Positions 14,839 to 22,125 of a DNA stretch of 34,184 nt are shown piece by piece; within the stretch, counting starts at the first letter, position 1; every line of letters starts with the position of its first letter. The stretch spans positions 1 to 34,184 of the forward strand of contig VAWY01000017.1 of the NCBI GenBank assembly GCA_005888335.1, read 5' to 3'. Origin of the DNA: Actinomycetota bacterium. GTDB lineage: Bacteria > Actinomycetota > Thermoleophilia > Solirubrobacterales > Solirubrobacteraceae. The notes under the pieces are model-generated. The model saw only the letters and a list, made by a program, of their open reading frames with translations. It did not search any database and had not been told where the DNA came from. The translations under genes were made by a program, and so were the position numbers.

Positions 14839-15786
14839 ATGACCGCCACGCATGAGCCCGTCCTGGTGGACGCGGTGCTCGAGGTGCTCGACCCCCGGCC
14901 GGGGGACGTCGTCGTCGACTGCACGTTCGGCGGCGGCGGCCACGCGCGGCGGATCGCCGAGCGGCTGGGTCCCGACGGGCTGCTCGTGGGCCTCGACCGC
15001 GATCCGGTCGCCGAGGAGCGGTTCGCCGAGCTCGCCGCCGACGTGTCCTCCCGCACGCGGTTCATGCGCACGGATTTCGCGGCCGGGCTCGAGCACCTGC
15101 TCGCCGAGGGCCTGCGCGCCGACGCCGTGCTCATGGACCTGGGCATGAGCTCGATGCAGGTCGACACCTGGCAGCGCGGCTTCTCATACGCCTACGACGC
15201 CCCGCTCGACATGCGCATGGACCCGCGCCAGTCGCTCGACGCGCGCGAGATCCTCAACACCTGGGACCAGCGCCGGCTCGCCCGCGTCCTGCGCGAGTTC
15301 GGCGAGGAGCGCTACGCCAACCAGATCGCGCGCGGGATCGTCCGCGCCCGGCCGCTCGCGACCACCAAGCGAGCGGTGCCCGCGCCGTCGCGCTTCGCCG
15401 GCGGCCATCCGGCGAAGCGGTCCTTCCAGGCCATCCGGATCGCCGTCAACGGGGAGCTCGACCAGCTCGACCGCGCCCTGCCGCTGGCGTGGGCGCTCCT
15501 GGTTTCTGGCGGGCGATTTGCAGGGATTTCGTTCCACTCTCTTGAAGACCGTCGTGTGAAGCGCTTCCTGGCCGAGCGGGCAAGGGGTTGTGTATGCCCG
15601 CCCGACCTGCCGGTCTGCGCCTGCGGGCGCAGCGCAGAGGCCGCGCTGCTGGCCCGCGGCGGCTTCACGCCGTCGGCTGACGAGATCGCCCGCAACCCCC
15701 GCGCCGCGTCGGCTCGGCTGCGCGCCGCGCGCAAGCTCGTGGACGAGCCGCTCACGGACGAGCCGCTCACGGAGGAGCCCGCATGA
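14839..15786 (+). CDS. rsmH: 16S rRNA (cytosine(1402)-N4)-methyltransferase RsmH
   Basis: 315 residues from ATG 14839, one base after the mraZ stop. Longer upstream reading is shadow. It methylates C1402 of 16S rRNA in the P site using SAM. Seen: HEPVLVDAVLEVL (5-17), the SAM motif DCTFGGGGHARRI (27-39), VLMDLGMSSMQVD, RGFSYAYDAPLDMRMD, GHPAKRSFQAIRIAVN, and ISFHSLEDRRVKRFL. Between IVRARPLATT and the AVPAP stretch, about 7-9 residues of the usual TxxLAEVI helix appear to be missing. The end (EPLTDEPLTEEP) is acidic and overlaps the ftsL-like start by 4 nt. Confidence 0.94.
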   Translation: MTATHEPVLVDAVLEVLDPRPGDVVVDCTFGGGGHARRIAERLGPDGLLVGLDRDPVAEERFAELAADVSSRTRFMRTDFAAGLEHLLAEGLRADAVLMDLGMSSMQVDTWQRGFSYAYDAPLDMRMDPRQSLDAREILNTWDQRRLARVLREFGEERYANQIARGIVRARPLATTKRAVPAPSRFAGGHPAKRSFQAIRIAVNGELDQLDRALPLAWALLVSGGRFAGISFHSLEDRRVKRFLAERARGCVCPPDLPVCACGRSAEAALLARGGFTPSADEIARNPRAASARLRAARKLVDEPLTDEPLTEEPA

Positions 15787-16631
15787 CCCCGCCCCCCGCC
15801 AGCGCCGCCGCGTCGACCGGCCGCCACCGGCCAGCGACGCGCCGCGGTCCCGTTCCGCGCGTCCCGCGCCGCGTGTCGGGCGCCGGCCGCCCACGCGCGG
15901 TCGCCGCCGCCGGCGGCGCCGTCGCGCTGCCGCGCCCGCTCGGCTCGCCTGGGTGGGGAAGGCGCGCGCTGCGCCGGCTCGCCACGCTCGCCGACCACCC
16001 GCTGCTCGAGATCGTCTTCATGCAGGTCTCCCTGCTCAAGCTCAACGCGGGCATCGGGCGCTCGGTCGAGCGCGCGGCGATCCTCGACCGCGAGAACGCC
16101 GAGCTGCGCGGCGTGGTCTCCGAGCTCGGCTCCGACGACCGCCTCCAGACCGAGGCCGCGCGCATGGGCCTCGTCGTCCCGCCAGCCGGAGCGGTGACCT
16201 TCCTCGGGCGCCACGGCAAGCGCATGGGCGGCGACGGAGCGACGGCGCTGGCGACCGGCACCGCCACCGGGCCGCAGCCGGCCGGGGTGGGCGCGGGCGC
16301 GCTCGCGCCGACGCCGGGAGCGGCGTCCGCGGCGGCGACCGCCGGAGCGGCGCCCGGAACCGGGGCGACCGGGACGCCGGGCGGTGTGAGCGGCGGCGGG
16401 GCCGGAGCGAGCGGGACGGCGGCGCCGAGCGGCGCGCCCGGAGCGAGCGGGACGGCGACCCCGAGCGGCGCGCCCGGAGCAACCGGGACCGCGGCGCCGA
16501 GCGGCGCGCCCGGAGCGGGCACGACGGCCGGCGCCCCCGGAGCGACCGCGACCGCACCGCCGGGAGCGACCCGCACGGCGCCCACCGCGGGCGCGACCGT
16601 GGCACCGGCGGCCACCACGCAGCAGCCGTGA
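15783..16631 (+). CDS. ftsL: FtsL-like division protein with a long low-complexity tail
   Basis: 282 residues from ATG 15783. FtsL identity rests on position (rsmH to ftsI) and on the segment IVFMQVSLLKLNAGIG (77-92), followed by a coiled coil (AAILDRENAELRGVVSEL, 98-115) and LQTEAARMGLVVPPAGAVTFL (121-141). This is the typical ending of FtsL/DivIC (A..LGMV.P). FtsL joins FtsQ, FtsB, FtsW and FtsI in the divisome. Odd points are a membrane segment (66-86) that is short and holds Asp, His and Glu, an Arg/Pro-rich 60-residue front, and a ~140-residue Ala/Gly/Pro/Thr tail with 12-residue repeats. The tail would lie outside the membrane. The family call is fairly sure; proper membrane insertion is less so. 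Confidence 0.72.
   Translation: MTPPPASAAASTGRHRPATRRGPVPRVPRRVSGAGRPRAVAAAGGAVALPRPLGSPGWGRRALRRLATLADHPLLEIVFMQVSLLKLNAGIGRSVERAAILDRENAELRGVVSELGSDDRLQTEAARMGLVVPPAGAVTFLGRHGKRMGGDGATALATGTATGPQPAGVGAGALAPTPGAASAAATAGAAPGTGATGTPGGVSGGGAGASGTAAPSGAPGASGTATPSGAPGATGTAAPSGAPGAGTTAGAPGATATAPPGATRTAPTAGATVAPAATTQQP
16404..16511 (+). repeat. Three tandem 36-nt repeats inside the ftsL-like gene
   Basis: Units at 16404-16439, 16440-16475 and 16476-16511 encode GASGTAAPSGAP with small changes. Shorter decayed copies (GAGTTAGAP, GATATAPP) follow. The unit is in frame, so copy number can change without breaking the gene. Confidence 0.85.
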
Positions 16632-16774
16632 GCCGCCGCGCGCCGGACGCGATCTCCGCGACCGCGGGCACGCCCCGCAGCGAGCGCCGCCGCGAACGCC
16701 GCCCGCCCGATCCGACCGCCGCGCCCGCAACCATGCGCGACGTCCGCAGCCGTCCCGCGCCGCCGTGCCCCTGA
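16628..16774 (+). CDS. 48-codon Arg-rich ORF between ftsL and ftsI, or out-of-frame ftsI 5' end
   Basis: GTG 16628 overlaps the ftsL stop (GTGA), and its TGA (16772-16774) lies just inside ftsI. Third positions are almost all G/C, as in real genes here. The product begins MSRRAPDAISATAG and is rich in Arg and Pro, like the cytoplasmic N-terminal tails of actinobacterial FtsI. It may be a coupling ORF, or the true FtsI N-terminus in another frame (a -1 shift at CCCC, 16768-16771, would join them). Confidence 0.4.
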   Translation: MSRRAPDAISATAGTPRSERRRERRPPDPTAAPATMRDVRSRPAPPCP

Positions 16775-18426
16775 TCCACCGCCGTATCGGCCTGCTCTTC
16801 GCCGGCTTCGTCGGCCTCCTCGCCTTCGCCGGCTTCAAGGCCTCGTGGCTGGGGACCGTCAAGGCGACGACGCTCAAGCACGCCGCGACCACGCAGCAGG
16901 TCTCGGAGATCACGGTCCCCGCCCGGCGCGGCGCGATCCTCGATCGCCACGACGTCGAACTGGCGGTGTCCGAGCCGGCCGACGACGTCGCGGTGACGCC
17001 CTACCTCGTCAAGGACGTCCCGCGCGCGGCCAAGGTCCTCGCGCCGCTCCTCGGAGCCGACGAGAACGACGTGCTGCGCAAGCTCGCCCGCCGCGACACC
17101 GGCTTCGTCTACCTCGCCCGCCAGCTCCCGGCGCAGAGCGGCGCGGCGATCGCCAAGCTCGCGATCCCCGGCGTCCAGCTCATCCCGACGAACCGGCGCA
17201 TGTACCCGCGCAACCAGCTCGCCTCGCAGCTGCTCGGGCGCGTCGGCATCGACGGCCACGGCCTGGCCGGGCTCGAGTACAGCCGCGACGCCGTGCTGCG
17301 CGGCCACGACGGGACCCGCCGGCTGACCAAGGACGCGCTCCAGCAGCCCATCGCAGTCCAGGACACGGTCCCCGCCGAGGCGGGCAAGAACCTGCGCCTG
17401 ACGATCGACGCGGCGATCCAGAGCAAGGTCGAGGCCGTGCTCGGCGCCGTCGGGCAGGTCTACCGGCCCAAGGGCGCGACGGCCATCGTGATGGACCCGC
17501 GCGACGGCGAGGTGCTCGCCATGGCCAACTGGCCGCGCATCGACGCCAACGACCCGTCCGGCGCGCCCGACTACGCACGCCAGAACCGCGCGGTCGGCTT
17601 CAACTACGAGCCCGGCTCGACCTTCAAGCCGTTCACCGTCGCCGGCGCGCTCGGGGACCACGTCGTGCAGCCCGACACGAAGTTCGAGCTCGGCGACACG
17701 ATCCAGGTCGCCGACCGCACGATCCACAACAACAACAACGAGCCCGGCGGCATCTTCACCACCGAGCAGATCCTCGCCCAGTCCAACAACGTGGGGACGA
17801 TCACGATCGGCCTCAAGCTCGGCGCCAAGCGCTTCAGCCGCTGGGTCAACCGCTTCGGGTTCGGCCGGCCGACCGGGATCGACCTTCCCGGCGAGGAGCG
17901 CGGTCAGGTGCTGGCGCGATCGAAGTACTCGGGCTCCTCGATGGGCAACCTGCCGATCGGCCAGGGCATCAGCGTCACGCCGATCCAGATGGCCGACGAG
18001 TACGCCGCGATCGCCAACGGCGGCATGCTGCGGCCGCCACGCGTGGTCGGCGCGGTCGGCGGCGTGCCCACCCAGACGCCGCCCGGGAAGCGCATCATGT
18101 CGGCGCGCACGGCGTCCGACCTGCGCGCGATGCTCGAGGGCGTCTTCGCCCCCGGCGGCACGGCGAGCGAGGTCTCGATCCCGGGGTACGACCTGGCCGG
18201 CAAGACCGGCACGGCGAACAAGGTCGACCCGCGCACGGGCCAGTACTCGACCTTCAACTACGTGGCGTCGTTCGTCGGCTTCGCGCCCGCGCGCCACCCG
18301 CAGCTGCTGTGCGCGGTGATGGTCGACGAGCCGCAGGGCGCGATCTACGGCGGCGTCGTCGCCGCGCCCGCCTTCGGCCAGATCATGGCCTTCGCGCTCC
18401 CGTACCTGCGCATCCCGCCCCATTAG
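16765..18426 (+). CDS. ftsI: Septal peptidoglycan transpeptidase FtsI (PBP3 class)
   Basis: 553 residues from GTG 16765. It cross-links septal peptidoglycan together with FtsW. A membrane anchor (about 8-26) is followed by the PBP dimerisation domain (VPARRGAILDRHDVELAV, 51-68) and the transpeptidase domain. That domain has SxxK as STFK (S285, K288), SxN as SNN (340-342) and KTG (480-482). LTIDAAIQSKVEAVL and GQGISVTPIQMADEYAAIANGG are typical of class B PBPs. It has no PASTA domains. The cytoplasmic front is very short (7 residues) from this GTG, and no other in-frame start exists upstream, so the 16628-16774 ORF may hold the missing tail. A hairpin starts at its stop codon. Confidence 0.93.
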   Translation: MPLIHRRIGLLFAGFVGLLAFAGFKASWLGTVKATTLKHAATTQQVSEITVPARRGAILDRHDVELAVSEPADDVAVTPYLVKDVPRAAKVLAPLLGADENDVLRKLARRDTGFVYLARQLPAQSGAAIAKLAIPGVQLIPTNRRMYPRNQLASQLLGRVGIDGHGLAGLEYSRDAVLRGHDGTRRLTKDALQQPIAVQDTVPAEAGKNLRLTIDAAIQSKVEAVLGAVGQVYRPKGATAIVMDPRDGEVLAMANWPRIDANDPSGAPDYARQNRAVGFNYEPGSTFKPFTVAGALGDHVVQPDTKFELGDTIQVADRTIHNNNNEPGGIFTTEQILAQSNNVGTITIGLKLGAKRFSRWVNRFGFGRPTGIDLPGEERGQVLARSKYSGSSMGNLPIGQGISVTPIQMADEYAAIANGGMLRPPRVVGAVGGVPTQTPPGKRIMSARTASDLRAMLEGVFAPGGTASEVSIPGYDLAGKTGTANKVDPRTGQYSTFNYVASFVGFAPARHPQLLCAVMVDEPQGAIYGGVVAAPAFGQIMAFALPYLRIPPH

Positions 18427-18462
18427 TGGGCGCCTCCGCCCGACTGGCGGAGGCGCCCACTA
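18424..18462 (+). terminator. Perfect 17-bp hairpin beginning at the ftsI stop codon
   Basis: 18424-18440 (TAGTGGGCGCC...) pairs perfectly with 18446-18462 around CGACT. The left arm contains the ftsI TAG and the right arm ends in the first bases of the murE -10 candidate. There is no U-tract. It may act as a terminator or as a processing or stability element between ftsI and murE. Confidence 0.6.
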
Positions 18463-18466
18463 GCCT
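18461..18466 (+). promoter_or_regulatory. Possible -10 element (TAGCCT) of murE
   Basis: TAGCCT ends 11 nt before the ATG at 18478, so an RNA would have a leader of only a few bases. It follows the hairpin directly, which fits a restart of transcription for the mur genes. Confidence 0.4.
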
Positions 18467-18477
18467 CACCGGCCGCC

Positions 18478-19890
18478 ATGCGACTCAGCGAGCTCGTCCC
18501 CGGCGCCCACGGCGACGTCGAGGTCAGCGCCCTGGCGCTCGACAACCGCCTCGTCGAGCCCGGGACGCTGTTCTTCTGCGTGCCCGGCTTCACGCGCGAC
18601 GGCCACGACTTCGCGCCCGAGGCGATCGCCCGGGGCGCCGCGGCGCTCGTCGTCGAGCGCCCGCTGAGGCTCGGCGTGCCCGAGATCCAGGTTCCGTCGG
18701 TCCGCGCGGCGATGGCCCCGATCGCCGCCCGCTTCCACGGCGACCCCACCGCCCGGCTGCAGGTCGTCGGCATCACCGGGACCAACGGCAAGACGACGTC
18801 GGCGTTCCTGGTGCGCGAGCTGCTCCAGGCGGCCGGCCGCCAGACGGCCCTGCTCGGCACGGTCAAGAGCGTGATCGGCGGCGAGGAAGCGACGCTCGCC
18901 CGCACCACGCCGGAGGCGATCGACCTGCAGTCCGCGTTCGCAAGCATGCTGCGCGCCGGCGACGTCGCCTGCGCGATGGAGGTCTCCAGCCACGCGCTCG
19001 AGCTGCACCGCGCCGACTCGATCCACTGGGCTGCGGCGGTCTTCACCAACCTCACCCAGGACCACCTCGACTTCCACCCCACGATGGAGGACTACTACGT
19101 CGCCAAGCGGCGGCTGTTCGAGGCGGGCCCGGACGTGGTCGTCATCAACGTCGACGACCCCTACGGCGCGCGCCTGCGCGACGAGCTCGGGCGCGGCGTC
19201 ACGGTGGCCATCGACGCCGACGCCGACCTGCGCGCCCGCGACCTGCACATGACGCTGGGGGGCGCGGAGTTCGCGGTCGACGGGATGCGCCTGCGCTCGC
19301 CGCTGCCCGGGCGCTTCAACGTGGCCAACGTGCTCGGCGCCGTCGCGGTCGCCCGCGCCCTGGGGGTCGACGACCACACGATCGAGCGCGCGCTGCCGCA
19401 CGCCGCGCCGGTCCCGGGGCGCTTCCAGCCGGTCGACGAGGGCCAGGGCTTTGCCGTGCTCGTGGACTACGCGCACACCCCGGACTCGCTGGAGAACGTC
19501 CTGCGCGCGGCGCGCGAGCTCGCCCACGGCAGGGTGATCGTCACCTTCGGCGCCGGCGGCGACCGCGACCGCGGCAAGCGCCCGCTCATGGGCGCGATCG
19601 CCGCGCGGCTGGCCGACGAGGTCATCGTGACCAGCGACAACCCGCGCTCGGAGGATCCCGAGGCGATCGTCGCGCAGATCATGGGCGGCATCGATCGCGA
19701 CGACGTGCGCGTCGAGGTCGACCGCCGCGCGGCGATCGAGCGGGCGATCGGCCTGGCCGCCGACGGCGACGTGGTCGTCATCGCCGGCAAGGGGCACGAG
19801 CAGGGGCAGGAGTTCGCCGGCGGCCACAAGGTCCCCTTCGACGACGCGACCGTCGCCCGGGAGGCGCTGCGTGCACGCCTGGTCGCCTGA
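18478..19890 (+). CDS. murE: UDP-MurNAc-L-Ala-D-Glu:meso-diaminopimelate ligase MurE
   Basis: 470 residues from ATG 18478. It adds the third peptide residue to UDP-MurNAc-dipeptide in the cytoplasm with ATP. Seen: an N-terminal UDP-binding domain (LALDNRLVEPGTLFFCVPG), P-loop GTNGKTT (101-107), the carbamylated-Lys region YYVAKRRLF (K210), NLTQDHLDFH, and DYAHTPDSL. The specificity motif is DNPR (387-390). DNPR marks enzymes that use meso-diaminopimelate rather than lysine, so the wall is probably mDAP type. It overlaps murF by 20 nt. Confidence 0.96.
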   Translation: MRLSELVPGAHGDVEVSALALDNRLVEPGTLFFCVPGFTRDGHDFAPEAIARGAAALVVERPLRLGVPEIQVPSVRAAMAPIAARFHGDPTARLQVVGITGTNGKTTSAFLVRELLQAAGRQTALLGTVKSVIGGEEATLARTTPEAIDLQSAFASMLRAGDVACAMEVSSHALELHRADSIHWAAAVFTNLTQDHLDFHPTMEDYYVAKRRLFEAGPDVVVINVDDPYGARLRDELGRGVTVAIDADADLRARDLHMTLGGAEFAVDGMRLRSPLPGRFNVANVLGAVAVARALGVDDHTIERALPHAAPVPGRFQPVDEGQGFAVLVDYAHTPDSLENVLRAARELAHGRVIVTFGAGGDRDRGKRPLMGAIAARLADEVIVTSDNPRSEDPEAIVAQIMGGIDRDDVRVEVDRRAAIERAIGLAADGDVVVIAGKGHEQGQEFAGGHKVPFDDATVAREALRARLVA

Positions 19891-21151
19891 GCGCCTCGCC
19901 GAGGCGGCCGGGGCGCGCCTCGTCCAGCCTGCGCCGCGCCGCGAAGGCCCGCGCCGCGCGGTCGTCGACTCGCGCGAGGTCACCCACGGCGACCTGTTCA
20001 TCGGCCTGCCCGGCGAGCGCGCCGACGGCGGGCGCTTCGCCGCGCAGGCGCTGGCCGCCGGCGCCTGGGGCGTGCTCGTCGCGCCCGAGCACGCCGAGGT
20101 GGGCACCGCCGGCACGGACGCCGGTGGTCATCCTCCGGAACGCCGCTGTGCTCCTCCTGGCGCGCTGCTCGCCGTGGACGACCCGCTGCAAGCGCTGCAG
20201 CGCCTGGCCACCGCGTGGCGGCGCGCGCTAGGCGCCACGGTCATCGGCATCACCGGCTCGACCGGCAAGACGTCGACCAAGGACCTGCTCGCCGGCATGC
20301 TGCGCCCGCACCGCCGCACGGTCGCCACGCCCCAGAACTACAACACCGAGATCGGCCTGCCGCTGACCGTGCTCGCCGCCCCGGCCGACACCGAGGTCCT
20401 GGTCCTCGAGATGGCCATGCGCGGCGCCGGCCAGATCGCCGAGCTGGCCGCCATCGCCGAGCCCGACGTCGGCGTGATCACCAACGTCGGTCCCGTGCAC
20501 CTCGAGCTGCTCGGCACGCTCGACGCGATCACCCACGCCAAGCTCGAACTCGTGCGCGCGCTCAGGCCCGGCGGCACCGCCGTCGTCCCGGCCGAGCTCG
20601 CCGACCGCGTCCCCGACGGCGTCCAAACGGTCGTCCCGGGCGGCGACCTGGGCGACGTGACGATTCCGTTCGACAGCGCTCACATGCGCCTGAACGCCCT
20701 GACCGCGCTGGCCGCCGCGCGCGCGATCGGCGTCGAGCCCCACGGCCTGATCGAGGTCGAGCTGTCCGCCCGCCGCGGCCAGCGCGTCGAGCTCGCCAAC
20801 GGGGCGGTCGTCGTGGACGACTGCTACAACGCCAACCCGATGTCGATGCGTGTCGCCCTCGACGAGCTCGCGCGCGCGCCCGGGCGGCGCGTGGCGGTGC
20901 TCGGTGACATGCTCGAGCTCGGGCCCGACGAGCGGCGCTTCCACGAGGAGATCGGGGCCTACGCGCGCGAGCGCGCGGACGTCGTCGTCACCGTCGGCCC
21001 GCGCGCGGCGGCCATGGCCGGCGATCACGCAGTGGCCGACGCGGCGCAGGCCGCCGCGCTCGTGGCCGAGCTGGTGCGACCGGGGGACACGGTGCTCGTC
21101 AAGGCCTCGCGCGGCGTGGGCCTCGAGGCGGTCGCCGAAGCGCTGGTCTAG
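19871..21151 (+). CDS. murF: UDP-MurNAc-tripeptide:D-Ala-D-Ala ligase MurF
   Basis: 426 residues from GTG 19871, inside the murE 3' end. It adds D-Ala-D-Ala to complete the pentapeptide. Seen: VVDSREVTHGDLFIGLPGER (31-50), P-loop GSTGKTS (129-135), QNYNTEIGLPL, LEMAMRGAGQIAEL, TNVGPVHLELLGT, DDCYNANPMSM and LGDMLELG. Odd: residues 85-96 (GGHPPERRCAPP, 20123-20158) use nine A/T-ending codons out of twelve. The shifted frame there has normal codons and would read PVVILRNAAVLLL, a better fit to the family. A compensated pair of one-base indels seems likely, and the enzyme is otherwise intact. Confidence 0.94.
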   Translation: MHAWSPERLAEAAGARLVQPAPRREGPRRAVVDSREVTHGDLFIGLPGERADGGRFAAQALAAGAWGVLVAPEHAEVGTAGTDAGGHPPERRCAPPGALLAVDDPLQALQRLATAWRRALGATVIGITGSTGKTSTKDLLAGMLRPHRRTVATPQNYNTEIGLPLTVLAAPADTEVLVLEMAMRGAGQIAELAAIAEPDVGVITNVGPVHLELLGTLDAITHAKLELVRALRPGGTAVVPAELADRVPDGVQTVVPGGDLGDVTIPFDSAHMRLNALTALAAARAIGVEPHGLIEVELSARRGQRVELANGAVVVDDCYNANPMSMRVALDELARAPGRRVAVLGDMLELGPDERRFHEEIGAYARERADVVVTVGPRAAAMAGDHAVADAAQAAALVAELVRPGDTVLVKASRGVGLEAVAEALV

Positions 21152-21156
21152 GGCTC

Positions 21157-22125
21157 ATGGGGCGGATCCTCATCAGCGGCACCGCCGCGCTGCTCATCTG
21201 CGTCTTCCTGTCGCCGAAGTTCATCTCGTTCCTGCGCCTGCGCGAGTTCGGCCAGCACATCCGCGAGGAGGGGCCGGAGGGCCACCACTCCAAGGCGGGG
21301 ACGCCGACGATGGGCGGGATCATCATCTTCACGGCGATCTCCGCGCCGTTCCTCGTGCTCTCGGACTACGACTGGCGCGCGGTCGGGGTCTACGTCGCGG
21401 CGATGGCGTGCGCGGCGCTCGGCTTCGCCGACGACTACACGAAGATCATCCGCCGCCGCTCGCTCGGGCTGCGCGCGCGCACGAAGCTCGTCGTGACGAT
21501 CGCCATCTCGCTCGGGCTGTGGTGGATCGCCCACTACAAGGCCGGACTGCCCGACACGCTGCGGCTGCGCTTCGTCGACGCGCAGGTCGACCTCGGCGTC
21601 TTCTACCCGGTGCTCATCTACCTCGTGGTGGCCGGGACGACGAGCGCCGTCAACCTGACCGACGGCCTCGACGGCCTGGCCGCGGGCTGCGCGGCGATCG
21701 TCCTGCTGGCGTACATCGGGATCACGTTCATCACGCCCGGCCAGCGCGACCTCGCGCTCACCGCGTCGTGCGTCGTCGGCGCCTGCATCGGCTTCCTCTG
21801 GTTCAACGCGTTCCCGGCGACGATCTTCATGGGCGACACCGGCTCGCTCGGGCTCGGCGGCGCGATCGCCGGGATCGCGGTGATGACCAAGACCGAGGTG
21901 CTGCTCATCCTGCTCGGGGGGATCTTCGTCGTCGAGGCGCTGAGCGTCCTCATCCAGGTCTTCTCGTTCCAGACGTTCCGCAAGCGGGTGTTCCTCATGG
22001 CGCCCATCCACCACCACTTCGAGCTGCTCGCGTGGTCGGAGACGAAGATCATCCTGCGGTTCTGGATCCTCGCCGCGGTCTGCGCGGCGATCGGCTTCAC
22101 GATCTACCAGGCGACGTTCACGTGA
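21157..22125 (+). CDS. mraY: Phospho-N-acetylmuramoyl-pentapeptide transferase MraY
   Basis: 322 residues, about ten membrane segments. It moves phospho-MurNAc-pentapeptide from UDP to undecaprenyl phosphate, making lipid I. Catalytic motifs are all present: ADDYTK (91-96), NLTDGLDGLA (166-175), FMGDTGS (224-230) and the late PIHHHFE (283-289). HHSKAGTPTMGG near residue 43 is typical. ATG 21157 is 5 nt after the murF stop. The stop overlaps the next start by 4 nt (GTGA), so the non-canonical gene that follows is translationally coupled to mraY. Confidence 0.96.
   Translation: MGRILISGTAALLICVFLSPKFISFLRLREFGQHIREEGPEGHHSKAGTPTMGGIIIFTAISAPFLVLSDYDWRAVGVYVAAMACAALGFADDYTKIIRRRSLGLRARTKLVVTIAISLGLWWIAHYKAGLPDTLRLRFVDAQVDLGVFYPVLIYLVVAGTTSAVNLTDGLDGLAAGCAAIVLLAYIGITFITPGQRDLALTASCVVGACIGFLWFNAFPATIFMGDTGSLGLGGAIAGIAVMTKTEVLLILLGGIFVVEALSVLIQVFSFQTFRKRVFLMAPIHHHFELLAWSETKIILRFWILAAVCAAIGFTIYQATFT

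Noticed and set aside
16845..20231. 1128-residue plus-strand open frame across ftsI, murE and murF
   Set aside because: It is out of frame with three certain enzymes and rich in Arg/Pro/Ala without domains. Only its piece at 20120-20160 matters, as evidence for the murF patch.
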